DNA of 64,000 nucleotides from Tretioscincus oriximinensis (Eukaryota > Chordata > Lepidosauria > Squamata > Gymnophthalmidae). Both the position numbers and the translations under genes were made by a program. Location: assembly GCA_022410635.1 (NCBI GenBank), contig JAJVDF010000002.1, forward strand, positions 5,218,778 through 5,282,777. The letters run 5' to 3'. Positions within the stretch are counted from its first letter, which is position 1; the number at the start of each line of letters is the position of its first letter. The notes below the pieces were generated by a model. The model saw only the letters and a program-made list of their open reading frames with translations, had not been told where the DNA came from and searched no databases. Below are positions 44,106 to 54,665 of the stretch, piece by piece.

Positions 44106-44705
44106 AATGTCAGCTTTGTTCAGTGTGTGTACAATTCTGGTCACCACATTTCAGAAAAGATATTGTAGAATGAGAGAAGATGCAGAAAAGGGCAACAAGC
44201 ATGATCAAGAGGTTGGAAATCAGTCTGGGCATCTTCAGCCTCAAAAGACTGGGTTTAAGATTTGGTCTGATCGAAGTGAATAAATCACGCATGGGGTGGA
44301 TAAAGTGAATAGAGACAAAATATTTTCTCAGTTACACAACGATAGGAGCAGGCAACATTCCTTGCACCTGATAGACAGCAGAGTTAGAACAGACAAGAGA
44401 AAGTACTTCTTCACCTAGAGGGTCACTGGTCTCTGAAATTTACTTTCAGAAAAAATAGTGATAGCTACTAGCCCGGATAGTTTTAAGATAGGATTAGACA
44501 AGATTATGGAAGCCAAGGGCATCCATAGCATCAAGAAGGAATTTCTTAATACTGTCTCTGTAATGGAGCAAAAGGCAGGATTCCTGAAGTACTGTTTGCA
44601 GAGAGTTGAAAACAAGTGAAGATTTTGCCTTCGCCTACTTGAGACTGCTGAGGTGCAATTTGGGAGCCACGGTGAGACAGAATACTACATGGTAATGGTC
44701 ACAAA
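44106..44705 (+). mobile_element. Old CR1 LINE 3' end, most complete plus-strand copy
   Basis: It begins GTACAATTCTGGTCACCACA, then ATGCAGAAAAGGGCAACAAG (RT C-terminus), CTTCAGCCTCAAAAGACTGG, and AGAACAGACAAGAGAAAGTA. It continues to the 3' UTR (TCATGAATA-type segment replaced, TTTGCAGAGAGTTGAAAACA). Stops and indels are frequent and divergence is high relative to the 38.8 and 57.8 kb copies, so it represents an older wave. Confidence 0.8.
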
Positions 44706-45130
44706 ATTGGACAGGTGACTTGGAGTGTGACATTGGGCAGAATAATCACATTGATTTCAAATCAGTGAAATTATTTATTGCTCAGCTCAATAACACAATG
44801 TCTGAATTCTTAAGGTAGCAACGTAACCAGAGAATTAAGGGGATCTTCCCAGAAAGCTAGTAATCAGTATGGGAGTAACAGTTCATTCATTGGTGGAATG
44901 GTGGAAGCATCCCAATAAAATTTAGTTGCTATCAACTTGTGACTCTGGGCAATAGCTTGACAAAATAAGAATGCTAGTTCCAAACCACTAAAGTAATTTA
45001 TTGCCCAGCTGAACAACACAATGTCTGAATCTTAAACATAGCAACTTAGCCAGAAGGGAATATTTATAGGGGAGTTCCAACTGTACAGGGTTTTCCTATC
45101 CTGTCAATATCCAGTCTTTTGTAAAGCAAT
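44706..45130 (+). repeat. Local duplication, two units about 223 bases apart
   Basis: Segment 44772-44850 (TTATTTATTGCTCAGCTCAA, TAACACAATGTCTGAATTCT, TAGCAACGTAACCAGA) is repeated with substitutions at 44996-45073 (TTTATTGCCCAGCTGAACAA, CACAATGTCTGAATCTTAAA, TAGCAACTTAGCCAGA). Weaker similarity precedes each block. It could be a diverged tandem duplication or two repeat pieces. Confidence 0.6.
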
Positions 45131-45330
45131 AGTTTAGAGTCCTGGATCAGTTTTCCATCTTTTTGTTTGGAGAAGGTTATTTAGAGTCCAGTTTTCATTA
45201 TGACTGCCTCCCCACGAGGTTTTCATACTGCACTGATACTTAAATGGTTAGGAATCTGCCCCACGTGGTGATGGAGCTTCAGCAGTACACTCAGAATAAA
45301 ACTCCATTGCAGCAGAATAATCTGCAACTA

Positions 45331-45392
45331 TGTCAGGGATTCCATCCCTGACAAGTTCCCTTCCAACATTATAATTCTGCAATGTTTCTATA
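45331..45392 (+). repeat. Hairpin and possible CR1-like terminal fragment
   Basis: TGTCAGGGAT and ATCCCTGACA form a perfect 10-base stem with a 3-base loop (45331-45353). The following TTCCCTTCCAACATTATAAT resembles the classical CR1 3' terminus (CCTTCCAAC then ATTCTATG repeats). The match is short. Confidence 0.4.
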
Positions 45393-45496
45393 ACATGCAG
45401 TCTTCAGATATTGGACAGTAATCTCTGTGTTTCCCTGACATTATAGTTTGTGGGATTTGTACTTTAGTAGTACTTACATAATTGCTAGTTATTCCT

Positions 45497-45775
45497 AGAA
45501 GAGGAAGAGGAGGAAGATGAGGAAGTTTGAAGAATCTGGGTTTTATACCTCATCCTTCTCACCAAAAGGGACTCAGAGTGGCTTACAAGGTTAATATTCA
45601 CTCGAAGGCTTACATCTATTTTCCCCACCAGGTTAATGGTGGTACATATTAATCTACTTGAAATGTAGATTGCAAATCTTTTTTCTTTTGAATAGCTGAG
45701 TTGGTTAGAGCTGACACAGGGCCTCGAAACCGGATCTCTCAGTTGGAAGACCAGCTCTTAGCAACTGCACCATTT
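45497..45775 (-). mobile_element. tRNA-headed SINE, family B (minus strand)
   Basis: The plus strand begins with a GAGGAAGAGG tail, then GGGTTTTATACCTCATCC, GGGACTCAGAGTGGCTTACA and GAATAGCTGAGTTGGTTAGA. It ends in the reversed head CTCTTAGCAACTGCACCATT, whose complement reads AATGGTGCAGTTGCTAAGAG. The B box reads GGTTTCGAGGCCC on the minus strand. Confidence 0.85.
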
Positions 45776-47289
45776 GTGCAGTAAGCAATTATCTATTAAA
45801 TAAATGAATAAATAAACAGTAGTCATGCGATTTAGTACCAGCAGAACTTTTGTTTATCAGCATTGTTTAAGTCTGGCATTAGCAGTACGTTTGGATTGGC
45901 TTATGTGGGATGTGCTACCACTTAGTGTGTAATTGTTTTAGCTTCTACTAACAATAATGGAACAGGAAGTATTTCAAATTAAAGGACTAAAAAAACCGAT
46001 CCAACTATAAAGGACTTGAATAGTCTTGACTTGCAGACTTGTCTATGAAAGGCCACCCCGCTTACCCTTTTCTTGATAATCTCTAAAGCACTTTAAAATC
46101 CGCTACGGGTGGGAAGCAATTGTGTTTCATTTATTTAATGTGAAATGATGACGACGATGGTGATGATTTTATTGATGTTCACAATAAACATTAGTATTGT
46201 TTGTGTTTTATGAAATAGACTGTACTGGTGCTGCACAGTCCTGGAATAATGCCCATTATGGCCAGGGACATTGTGTGACTCTGCAAAAATTGATGAGCAA
46301 AAATTTGAGTCTTCTACTCAGAAGGTAGACTTCACAAGGAATATTGGAGTTCTGTTATTGTTGGGAAGACAGCAAATTTCACAGAGTAAAGAAATGTCTT
46401 GGATGATTCCAAGTATATAAAAAGCACCATTGTTATCATGTATGTAGTATGTAAATGCTTCATAGCAGTATCAAGGGAAATGGTTCTGAAAAGGGAACCG
46501 TCTTGCTTTTTGTTTTTGTAGTAAACAGGCATTTGTGATGCTACTGTAAATACCTCTGATTATTATTATTATATTTCCATCAGAAGAAGAATGTGAAAGA
46601 ATATGAAACCCCACCTATTCATTTAAAAACAACAGCAAAACTTATCGATTTATTTTTTTAAAATAATCAAAAAAATTAACTACAATGGTTCTATGAGCAA
46701 GAAATAGGCCAGTCTGCTAGCTATGAATTTTTAATTTAGGCATAAACTTTGCACAGGAGGGAAGCAAAAGACAAAATTCCAACCATATGCAGATATTTAA
46801 CAAATTTTAAGAATAGTTTAGAAAGTGTTAGTGGGTGTGTCTGAGCAATGTTCAAAATAAAATATATTTGGTTTATGATTATCCAATTTTTCTTCAGTTT
46901 GTGGTTACTAACCTGTTATGCTACTAACCTATTATGAATAGGAAGGAAGGCTGACTGACTCTTGGCTTGGCAGATTCACTTTTGCAGAAACTAGTGTCAG
47001 ATAGGAAAGGTGACACTGTTAAAAAATATTATTTTTAAAATTGGTGGTATATTTCCAATATCATTACAAAATAAATTCACTTCTATCCATTAATTAATAA
47101 ATCTGTATCATAGCAAAAATGCATTTGTGACAAAAATACATTATAATGAAAATATATTTTCCTCAGAATAAAAAAAGAGTTCTTTTTAACCACCATATTG
47201 TTTATTTATATATATATATCCCTATTCCCTCCCTCTGTTGAGAACACAGAATCTTAATAATATATATATTCTCAATATTATAATTGGAA
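45776..47289. other. Unassigned AT-rich DNA
   Basis: Short ATT runs at 46559-46572 and an AT run at 47203-47219. No gene was recognised. Confidence 0.4.
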
Positions 47290-47815
47290 AATTAGGTTTA
47301 ATTTCCTTTTCTTCACATTTTCTCTCGGAGACCTTTCCAGATAAACCTTGACTGGTCCCCATTTTTGCTTGCAGAGTCTTCTTTCTAAGTTGCCTTGATT
47401 ATATAAATGGGTGTTTCTTAAGTTCACAGCCATTATGTCTATAATATATTCATGCCATCTCCAAATTGTCCACCTAGTATCATCTCTCTAGCTGCACAAT
47501 ATTACAATTTGTTCCCATAATATGGCTTTTTTAATTGCTTCTAATGTAAAGATTGTTATTGGGTGTCCTTTTCCATTGTAGACTCTGGCATCTAAATCTC
47601 CCAGACATAATGCCATTTTATTTATTATTGCTAATTAAGTATTTAAAATTATATTGATTTCTTTCTCTGTTTTCTTCCAGCAATCTTGAACTTTTGGACA
47701 TTCCCCCAAAATGTGGACAAATGTCCCCCTATTGTTGGAACTATGCCAGAAAATATTAGATAAATTTAAGATGAGTCTGTTAAATTTATCTTATGGTAAA
47801 TTTCTCATCTAAAAT
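47290..47815 (-). mobile_element. L1 LINE ORF2 C-terminal fragment
   Basis: One minus-strand frame, interrupted by stops, reads NNRGTFVHILGECPKVQDCW followed by KKTEKEINIIL, the L1 ORF2 C-terminal Cys-rich segment. Later it reads LGDLDARVYNGKGHPITIF and the helical block EAIKKAILWEQIVIL, then TRWTIWRWHEYIIDIM. The order is that of vertebrate L1. The first Cys pair is not preserved (WHSS), and several stops make it dead. Confidence 0.8.
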
Positions 47816-49176
47816 TTGTCATTTGCTCCTGCTACGGGGTGGGAGGTTGGGGAGGAGAAGGAGAAACTATGGCGTGGAGGTATTATTTGGTATCCTAGGA
47901 TAATGTCAAATGTCAGTAAAATTTAAAATAAAATTAAAAAACATAAAAAACATAGAGAAGCCAAACAACATTTAAAAAGAGTAATAAAAATAGTAAATAA
48001 AAATATTATCTGTCCAAACATCAATTTCTCCCATTCCAATATCAGTTTGCAGTTAAAAGACTATTTTGATTCCTTGTTCTTAGGGACTTAAGAAACAAAA
48101 TCCACCAAACTTAGCAATTCCTCATTATATAAGCAATCACTGTATGAAATTTCAATCTTTTGAAGGAAATGTACAAATTTCTACTTGCTTTTCTCTAAAC
48201 AAGCAGTTTTTCTCTGCTAGCAATAGACTATTGTGGCATTGTGAGTAATAGCAAGGGAAACTCATCTTACAGATTTTCACTTGATCAGCAGCTTTCACTT
48301 AGTGAGTTAAGCTCATAAAATGGGGGAGAACTGTGACCATATTTTAAAAGCAATTTTAAAAGTATTATTTTAATTAGTGTGCACTTTTCTTAAAATACAA
48401 CATTTTGTAAACTTCTTTTTTTTGTTAGAGAATCTAATTGCAAAATTACAGCAAGCCCAGATTTTCAAGCACATTTTAAAGGATACACGATTTGTGATTA
48501 AGAGAATACAAATTTTGTAAACCCGCTGATTTGGGAACATCAATCTTGCAATCTCATATTTCTATGTTACATCAAACAGTCCCCCCCCATCTGAAATAAC
48601 AAAATATGACATTTAGGCAAGGTTATCAGACAAAATCTACAGCAGTGTGTTGCACCTTTGATAGCTACAGAACAGAAGACAGATGTAGCACCTGGGTAGA
48701 ACAATCATGAGATTATGGGTTTTACTTCCAGTATTTTTAGACCACAGAAAGTGTCTCACAAAAGATCTACATGAAATCATGGGACTACCTGTGAGCTGTA
48801 CTGACTGAATCTGAAGAGTCTTTCTAGATCACAAGATTTGCAATATCCCATGTTACTAAGGATGAACACTTTGCTTAACATTGTAGAGCAATGTGGAAGT
48901 CTTTGAAAGCACTGTGCAGTGATATACTGTTTGCACTGGTTTGGTCAGTATTCAGGTGTAATCAGATCTATTTAAAGATGTATTTTATGGGTAAATTTGA
49001 GTTCTAACAGCAGACTCTCCCCTCTCTTAGAAATCACCCTATCTCATATTGATAGAATGCCTCTATAATTTTTGGAATGTTGTAGTTCTGACAGCATCTC
49101 TTTCTTTAATTGGGTTGGGCAGAAAAATATATAAACAAAATGTAGACAGAATTCCTAGTAAGGGGCTATCTTTAGC
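47816..49176. other. Unassigned AT-rich DNA
   Basis: A-rich segment at 47915-48005 could be L1-related. No gene was recognised. Confidence 0.35.
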
Positions 49177-49419
49177 CAGGGACAAACTGGCCAGGGCGCC
49201 AGCTTGGCCAGTGGCATCTGGGGCCCTGATGAAGCTCCCCACCTAAGTGGACCCCTGGCGACGTAGGAATTCTCATACATGGGTGGATACTTTGGGTAGT
49301 TTATGGGATTTGGCACTGTTATCCCTGCTCCTTCCCTCCTGCTGTGCTGCCATATGGGTGGGCCCCACTTGGTGTCCTGGCAACCAATGATTTTTGGCCC
49401 AATCCGCCACTGTCCTTGG
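49177..49419. mobile_element. Possible decayed DNA transposon
   Basis: The left end CAGGGACAAACTGGCCAGGG, and the right end read in reverse complement as CAAGGACAGTGGCGGATTGG, look like diverged inverted termini of a hAT-like element. Inner GGCGCCAGCTTGGCC is GC-rich compared with its surroundings. No target duplication was found, so this is tentative. Confidence 0.3.
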
Positions 49420-49429
49420 TACCTTAGAG

Positions 49430-49510
49430 AATAAGATAGACAGAATGAGCTTTTTGTAGACAAAAGCAATGTAGCTTTTGTCTACTTCTTCAGCTCAGAT
49501 GTTGTCAAAT
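49430..49510 (-). repeat. Interspersed repeat, family D, with hairpin
   Basis: GATAGACAGAATGAGCTTTT, GTAGACAAAAGC and GCTTTTGTCTACTTCTTCAG. The complement reads CTGAAGAAGTAGACAAAAGC, the same segment as at 56105. GTAGACAAAAGC and GCTTTTGTCTAC (49458-49469 and 49476-49487) form a perfect 12-base stem, which suggests a local inverted duplication of the repeat. Confidence 0.55.
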
Positions 49511-49570
49511 TTATTTATTTTAAATTATTTATATCCTGCCCTTAACTATTGGTTCCAGGGCAGGTAATGT
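49511..49570 (-). mobile_element. L2-like 3' tail (minus strand)
   Basis: TTATTTATTTTAAATTATTTA followed by TATCCTGCCCTTAACTATTG and CCAGGGCAG is the reverse complement of an L2-type end (CTGCCCTGG ... GGGCAGGATATAAATAA). Confidence 0.5.
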
Positions 49571-49647
49571 TTTTAAAATATCCATACTCTCCTTCCCTTA
49601 CCCTTTACCTCCTGCATGGTGGTTCAAGAAGGGAAGAGCGTGGTGTT

Positions 49648-49735
49648 TCAACAGATTAATGGGTACCACCACTCTGAGTCCCTTCTTGTAAGAAAGTATA
49701 AAAACAGATTCTCCTTTTCTCTCTCTCTCTCTGTT
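49648..49735 (+). mobile_element. SINE family B 3' end with CT tail
   Basis: GATTAATGGGTACCACCACT, CTGAGTCCCTTCTTGTAAG, GTATAAAAACAGATTCTCC and a (CT)n tail at 49717-49733 correspond to the last part of family B. Confidence 0.5.
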
Positions 49736-51540
49736 ATATAATCAGTTTAGTCAAAGGTAAGTAAAGACTGCAAATTGTGTCAAAGTGTAACAAAGATTCT
49801 GTTTTGTATTGTCACAACTGTTTGAGTTTTTAAAGTATCTAATCACACCCTTCATTGGCAAACACAGAAAAATAACTGATTTACATGGTCAGTTCCTGTG
49901 CTGACTGAAAGAATCTCAGGCAGAAATCCTGAACCAGAAAACAAAAGTTCCTCAGTTCATTTTTGTTTTTACCCAAAGAAACAGCAAATCTCTTCTACTG
50001 TTTAATGAATTGATGAATGGCAAGTCAAGCTACCAAGTGGAACCTGCTTCTGTTCCTGTTTGAAATTTCAAAGTTTTGTCAGAAGATGGTCTCAGATCAC
50101 TTTCACAAAGAACTACAAGTTAATGATTGGAACAGTCTTTATGATGTTCTCCTATCTACATTTCATTATGCAAGAGAATAAGGATTCATCTCCATTTACG
50201 ATTTCTAAGGAGGTGGAAGCAACATCACCTTCAATCTGCCCCAAGAGGTCATGAATATTCAGTGATCCACTCGGTAAAATGGGCCGTTGACACAGAATTT
50301 CAAGCCACTGAATTTGTCAGATTCATATCTGAAATCCAAAGGATAGCTTCTTGGGGACATTCAGTAATGTGAACAAATCAAATTTCATGAGACTTCGGTG
50401 CTACATGTATAAGTTAATTGGTTCTTGGGTCACAGAAATTCTGAGAATTGCAGTGAAGAAAGCACAGCAGTGCCTTATGGGGCTCATGTATCAGAACAGC
50501 ATAGAACTTGAGGTAAATAAGGCGGAATCACTAATGACATTGTTCTGGACTTTAAAAGAAATAGCACAGCTAAACAAGTGGTGGGGAAGGGCCTTAAAAG
50601 AGCCACTTCTGCACTGAACTTTATTTTAGGATGTATCGTGGAATACGATACATCCTGAATAAAATACTTTTATTCAGTAGCTTCCTTTGCTCTCACCTTT
50701 GTAGCTTTCATCCCCAAGGTGCCAAGGTACTTGTTTATTAGGAACAATTATATGTGAGCTATCTATTTTATGGCTATTGCTAAATGCAAGGCAAACCCCA
50801 CAGTCTTTCCAGCATTGCACTGGGAATGACAGACATACAATGTTGATTGCAATATACAAAAAACATATTGAAGCAGTTATGGAAAATCCAGCAAAACAGT
50901 GGATTCGCCATAGTAGCCCCACTTGTGTACATGTCTGGTGAGTAGCAAATGAGTTGACCCACTTGGGACTTTCAGAAGCCAGCCAAGTGTGCAAACAAAA
51001 TGAAACAAAAGGAGCAAGTGCTTGGCTGAGTCCCAGAAGTCCCCAGCAGGCCAATCTCATTTGCTATCCACCAGATGCACAGGTAAACCAAAGTTTGCTG
51101 CAAGCATATGGCAGGATATGGCAAGAGACATTCTGTTTATATCCTGTGTTGCTTCTTGCTATCTGAGGCTAACCTTACATAATATTTTAAATTCATCAAA
51201 ATAGACAGCTTACCAGGAAGCTTAAAAATTGAATACATTTTTTTGGACTGCTCTCCCCCTGCTGCTTTGCTTTTAATGCTCTGGCCTACAGCAGATTTCA
51301 GAAGAGATACTGGTGTCTCCTTGGTCAAGACATCTTATCCAAACTATTGCTGCTGAACTACATCACAATTTTGACTTTGCCCAAGTTCTCCCGGTGGTTA
51401 AAAAGCAATTTTGGTACCAGCGAAGTGAATACAAATCCACCCCGCTCTTTTATTCCGTTCTCAGCTCCGTTTCAGCTCCATTTCACCATTCGCACAATAG
51501 CCATGTTGGCTTTTGGACTTGTTTGGGTCCGCATTTGTTT
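49736..51540. other. Unassigned intergenic DNA with one strong hairpin
   Basis: The segments AGGATGTATCGT (50628-50639) and ACGATACATCCT (50645-50656) form a perfect 12-base stem around GGAAT. No gene was recognised; the overlapping short frames at 50674-51210 have no domain or exon support. Confidence 0.4.
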
Positions 51541-51544
51541 GGGT

Positions 51545-52012
51545 ACTAGGTTTTCAGAACCCAGTGTCCTCTTTCTGTGCACAGCTTCACTTCCTGGGCT
51601 GGCTCTTCTTCCAATACCCCATGTCCTGCTTTTCTTCCAATGCCCATTTCGCCCACCTTCTTTTAAAACTGGCCCACTTTTGCACAAAAGTACACCTCAT
51701 AACCCAATAGGTGTGTCCTCTTCTCGCACCTTGCTACTCTAACAGTGCCCCATACCCCACTCTTTTTCCAGCAGCCCATGCCTTGCTCTTCCTCCATTAC
51801 CCCAGCTCATTTTCCCATGCCCTGATCCTCCCTCCCCTTTTAAGCTATCCCACTGTTGCATAAAAGTGAACCCCAGAACCAAGTGGGCATGTCTTCTACC
51901 CATACCCCATTCATCTTCAAGTGTCCCATGCCCTGCTCTTCTTCCAGTGCTCCACATTTACTCCCATGCCCCACTCTCCTTCCCATGACCTGATTCCTCC
52001 CCCCTTTTTAAT
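51545..52012 (+). repeat. Diverged tandem repeat with a unit of about 175 bases
   Basis: Blocks recur in order. CACTTTTGCACAAAAGTACA (51676) is matched by CACTGTTGCATAAAAGTGAA (51851). CAATGCCCATTTCGCCCACC (51639) is matched by CCATGCCCTGATCCTCCCTC (51814) and CCATGACCTGATTCCTCCCC (51982). AACCCAATAGGTGTGTCCTC (51701) is matched by AACCAAGTGGGCATGTCTTC (51877). A partial unit may precede them at 51556. The C/T-rich text repeats about 2.2 times, and the last unit stops at the palindromic element at 52023. Confidence 0.65.
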
Positions 52013-52022
52013 GAAAAAAATA

Positions 52023-52255
52023 CAGGGTGCTTCAAAAAAATGTATACGCATTTTGAACTTCCATAGAAAATTTATTTACTGTTCTACAAAGTTAAATTTC
52101 AGGATTTCCTGATTTGAACAGCATTAACATTTGTTATTTATGTTTTATTTACATTGGACTTTAAGCTTTCTAATTTCCTGAAATTTAACTTTGTAGAACA
52201 GGAAATAAATTTTCTATGGAAGTTCAAAGTGTGTATACATTTTTGAAGCACCCTG
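52023..52255. mobile_element. TA-flanked palindromic element (Tc1/mariner-type MITE)
   Basis: The left end CAGGGTGCTTCAAAAAAATG and the right end in reverse complement CAGGGTGCTTCAAAAATGTA pair over about 80 bases with few differences (through TTGAACTTCCATAGAAAATT and TCTACAAAGTTAAATTTCAGG inward). TA dinucleotides flank it at 52021-52022 and 52256-52257, as in Tc1/mariner insertions. It is 233 bases long with no coding region. The near-identical arms suggest a fairly recent insertion. Confidence 0.85.
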
Positions 52256-52257
52256 TA

Positions 52258-53569
52258 CATATGTTGGTGCATGCCCCCAAACTGGGACCCAACAGTGATC
52301 ACTGTCTCATGGGATTTTAAGTTTAAAGAGAAATTTCAAAGAAACGACTGTGTTATCAGACATTGTTTTGGCCATTTATGGAGCAACTGTTTGGTTTACT
52401 GTTTTTGTCCCTACTTTAAGGATGTGATCAAACATGTTTAATGAGAAGTTCTCTAGGTGAATTCGAAGCTAAAAAAACAGACATTAAATCAATAAAATCA
52501 TCAGTATGGGAATGGACACTCTTTTGCCATAAAAGGTAAAACTGACACTATAAGTCACATTCTTTCACCATATAAGCAGATTGGAGGGAAATTTAGCTAG
52601 TCGTGGCATGGGAACAAATATTGCTGGTAAGTGACCAAACTGTATGAGAGAAAGCTGGGCAGCAAACAGTCAATCAGTCGTGAGTATTTGTCAGGAAGAC
52701 GTTGCCATACTTTGAAGAACAGGAAGAATAACAATGTGGAAACAAAAAATAATATTCTTTTAATGTATGAATGCCTTATTGTGTGCTTCTACAGAAAAGA
52801 TGTATTTCCTAAAATTGTTGTTAAAAAGTCCTGTCTTCTCACATCCTTAATGAAATCTAAACTTTTTGGATGTATTTTTTAGTTCAGTCTCTAAATGTAT
52901 GATAAAAAGTAAGCAAACACTGCACAAAGTTTGCTTTAAAACAACCAATTAAATACCAATTTTACAAGCATTGCTTCCAAAATACTTATTTTTGAAAAAT
53001 CTTTGTAAATGTGCTGAAAATTTCACCTTTGTTCTGGACATTCCACCTCAATTCCTGGAGAAAAACTGCGAAACTAAAGAATTAAAAAGGAGAGAGAAAA
53101 TTTCAATGTAATGTTGATAGGCAGAGAGCAGGATTTCTGCTCCACTTTATGTTGTGTTTAAGCTGTGTTTGCTGGTATTTTCTTTCATCTCTCCAGTGTT
53201 CAGCATTGTGCATGTTTCATTAAAAGTACAGAGGAAGAAAAATCAGAAGACAGATGTCTGTCAAATTAGAAAGCAAAGCAAGTAAATTCAAAACTTAACA
53301 TTGAGATTATGAAAATGTTATTTCACAAATATAAAATTATATGCTTTCAACAGAGCATTAGCAGAGTGTTAGTCGATGGGTACCTTCTACATGAATTGAA
53401 ACTAAGGGCCTTTCTGCATTTAATGTAGATCTGCATTAAGAAATGGACCAAGGGCTTCATTTCTGCACATTAGAGAAAATAAGAGGGGGACCATGACTAC
53501 AAGTACTCGTCATCTAATCCAGATGAGAGTGTCATTCAGGATTGGGGGCCCTAATCTACTTTGTTGGTA
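52258..53569. other. Unassigned intergenic DNA
   Basis: No gene was recognised. A GGGCCTTTCTGCATTTAATG segment at 53406 resembles hAT-type ends, but no partner end was found. Confidence 0.35.
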
Positions 53570-53672
53570 GACCTCAATATAAAAGCGTTTTCTGAAGGAG
53601 CACCTTCTCCCATATAGACCTGCCTGTGCAGTAAGATCTCAAGGAGAAAGCTTTCTGGTAGTCCCTCCCTTG

Positions 53673-54224
53673 TAGGGTTGACATACGTCCTGGGAAAGCG
53701 GGACAATCCCGGTTTGGGGGACTAAAATATAGGCCCCTCCGGGTTTTAAGACAAAATCCCGGCTTTTTACATTCCCTGATGCTGCATCAGGGAATGTAAA
53801 AATGCAGGATTTTAAAGGCAAAGCAGCCGTCAGAGCTGATGGCTGCAGCCCGAGCAACGCTTTCCGAGGTCCTGGAAGGAATCTCAGAGCGTGCCGTAGC
53901 TGCTCCAATGCTGGAGATGGGGATTCGTGCGCCTGCTTGCAAAGTGTGCCAACTCGCCTCCAGCAAAGGAAAAACACATTTTTCCTCCAAAGGAGCCGAG
54001 TTGGCATGCTAGCAGGCGCGCAAACCCCGCCTCCAGCATTGGAGCAGCTACGCACACACGCATGCATGCACACGGACGCTTGTGATGAGACAGGAAGAAG
54101 AGAGGTTCTGCCTGTCTCACTACAAGCATCTGTATGTGTGCGCACGTGTGTACGTGTGTGCGCACGCACATGCACCTACCCCTACCCCATCCCGGTTTTG
54201 GGTTGCCAAAATATGGCAGCCCTA
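53673..54224. mobile_element. hAT-type non-autonomous element, family H2, copy 2
   Basis: The left end is TAGGGTTGACATACGTCCTG; the right end read in reverse complement is TAGGGCTGCCATATTTTGGC. A perfect 8-base direct repeat CTCCCTTG (53665-53672 and 54225-54232) marks a hAT insertion. The interior holds an uninterrupted hairpin at about 53764-53802 (TTTTTACATTCCCTGATGC against its exact complement, one-base loop) and an alternating purine-pyrimidine stretch around 54125-54172. The orientation is opposite to copy 1 at 27177-27628. Frames of up to 178 codons crossing it are not genes. Confidence 0.9.
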
Positions 54225-54432
54225 CTCCCTTGTAAGGGCACTTAGGAAGGCCTTCTCTATGGTGGCCCCTAAACTATGGAACATCCTTCTTTTACAGGCT
54301 CGCCAGATGCCTACACTGTATAATTTTGGGGTCCTGTAAAAACTTACCTCTTTACCTAGGCTTTTGATTCTTACCTCCCTCTGTGTTCTGTTCTTCCAGA
54401 AAGGGTGGGTTGGAGGAAGAGGGAATTGAATT

Positions 54433-54560
54433 ATAGAATCATAGAATCTTAATGTTGGAAGGGACACCCAGAGTCATCAGGTCCAACCCCCTGTTTATTG
54501 CAGGATTGACTAAACCATCCCAGAGAGATGATTGTCCAGCCTCCATTTGAAGACTTAAAA
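54433..54560 (-). mobile_element. CR1 LINE 3' terminus with octamer repeats
   Basis: ATAGAATCATAGAATCTTAA is the reversed octamer repeat that ends classical CR1 elements. It is followed by TTGGAAGGGACACCCAGAGT, GGTCCAACCCCCTGTTTATT and GATGATTGTCCAGCCTCCAT. This is a different CR1 subfamily from the copies ending in CATAAGAAGAGCC. Confidence 0.8.
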
Positions 54561-54665
54561 AATGGTTTTAAAAGATTTTATTAAGGTGTTTTGTGCTGCT
54601 TTTAATTTTCTGTTACCCATCCTGGGACCAATAGTGAACGGTGGGATACAAATTCCTAAATAAAT

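Larger units (their letters stand above)
53570..54665 (+). mobile_element. L2-clade LINE 3' end, host of two insertions
   Basis: The outer parts are L2. The left part (53570-53672) leads into the C-terminal end. The right part (54225-54432) encodes KAFSMVAPKLWN, the same block as FSVMAPTLWN in the first L2. The final part (54561-54665) is the 3' UTR (TTACCCATCCTGGGACCAAT, GGTGGGATACAAATTCC, TAAATAAATAAAG tail). Between them lie a hAT element (53673-54224) and a CR1 fragment (54433-54560), both therefore younger than this L2 copy. Confidence 0.75.

Noticed and set aside
51347..51742. 131-codon frame near 51.5 kb
   Set aside because: It lies in C/T-rich tandem repeats that depress stop codons; no domain.
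53639..54175. 178-codon minus-strand frame and 147-codon plus-strand frame over the same bases
   Set aside because: Both lie across the second copy of the same hAT family; both strands being open reflects low stop density in GC-rich DNA, not coding.
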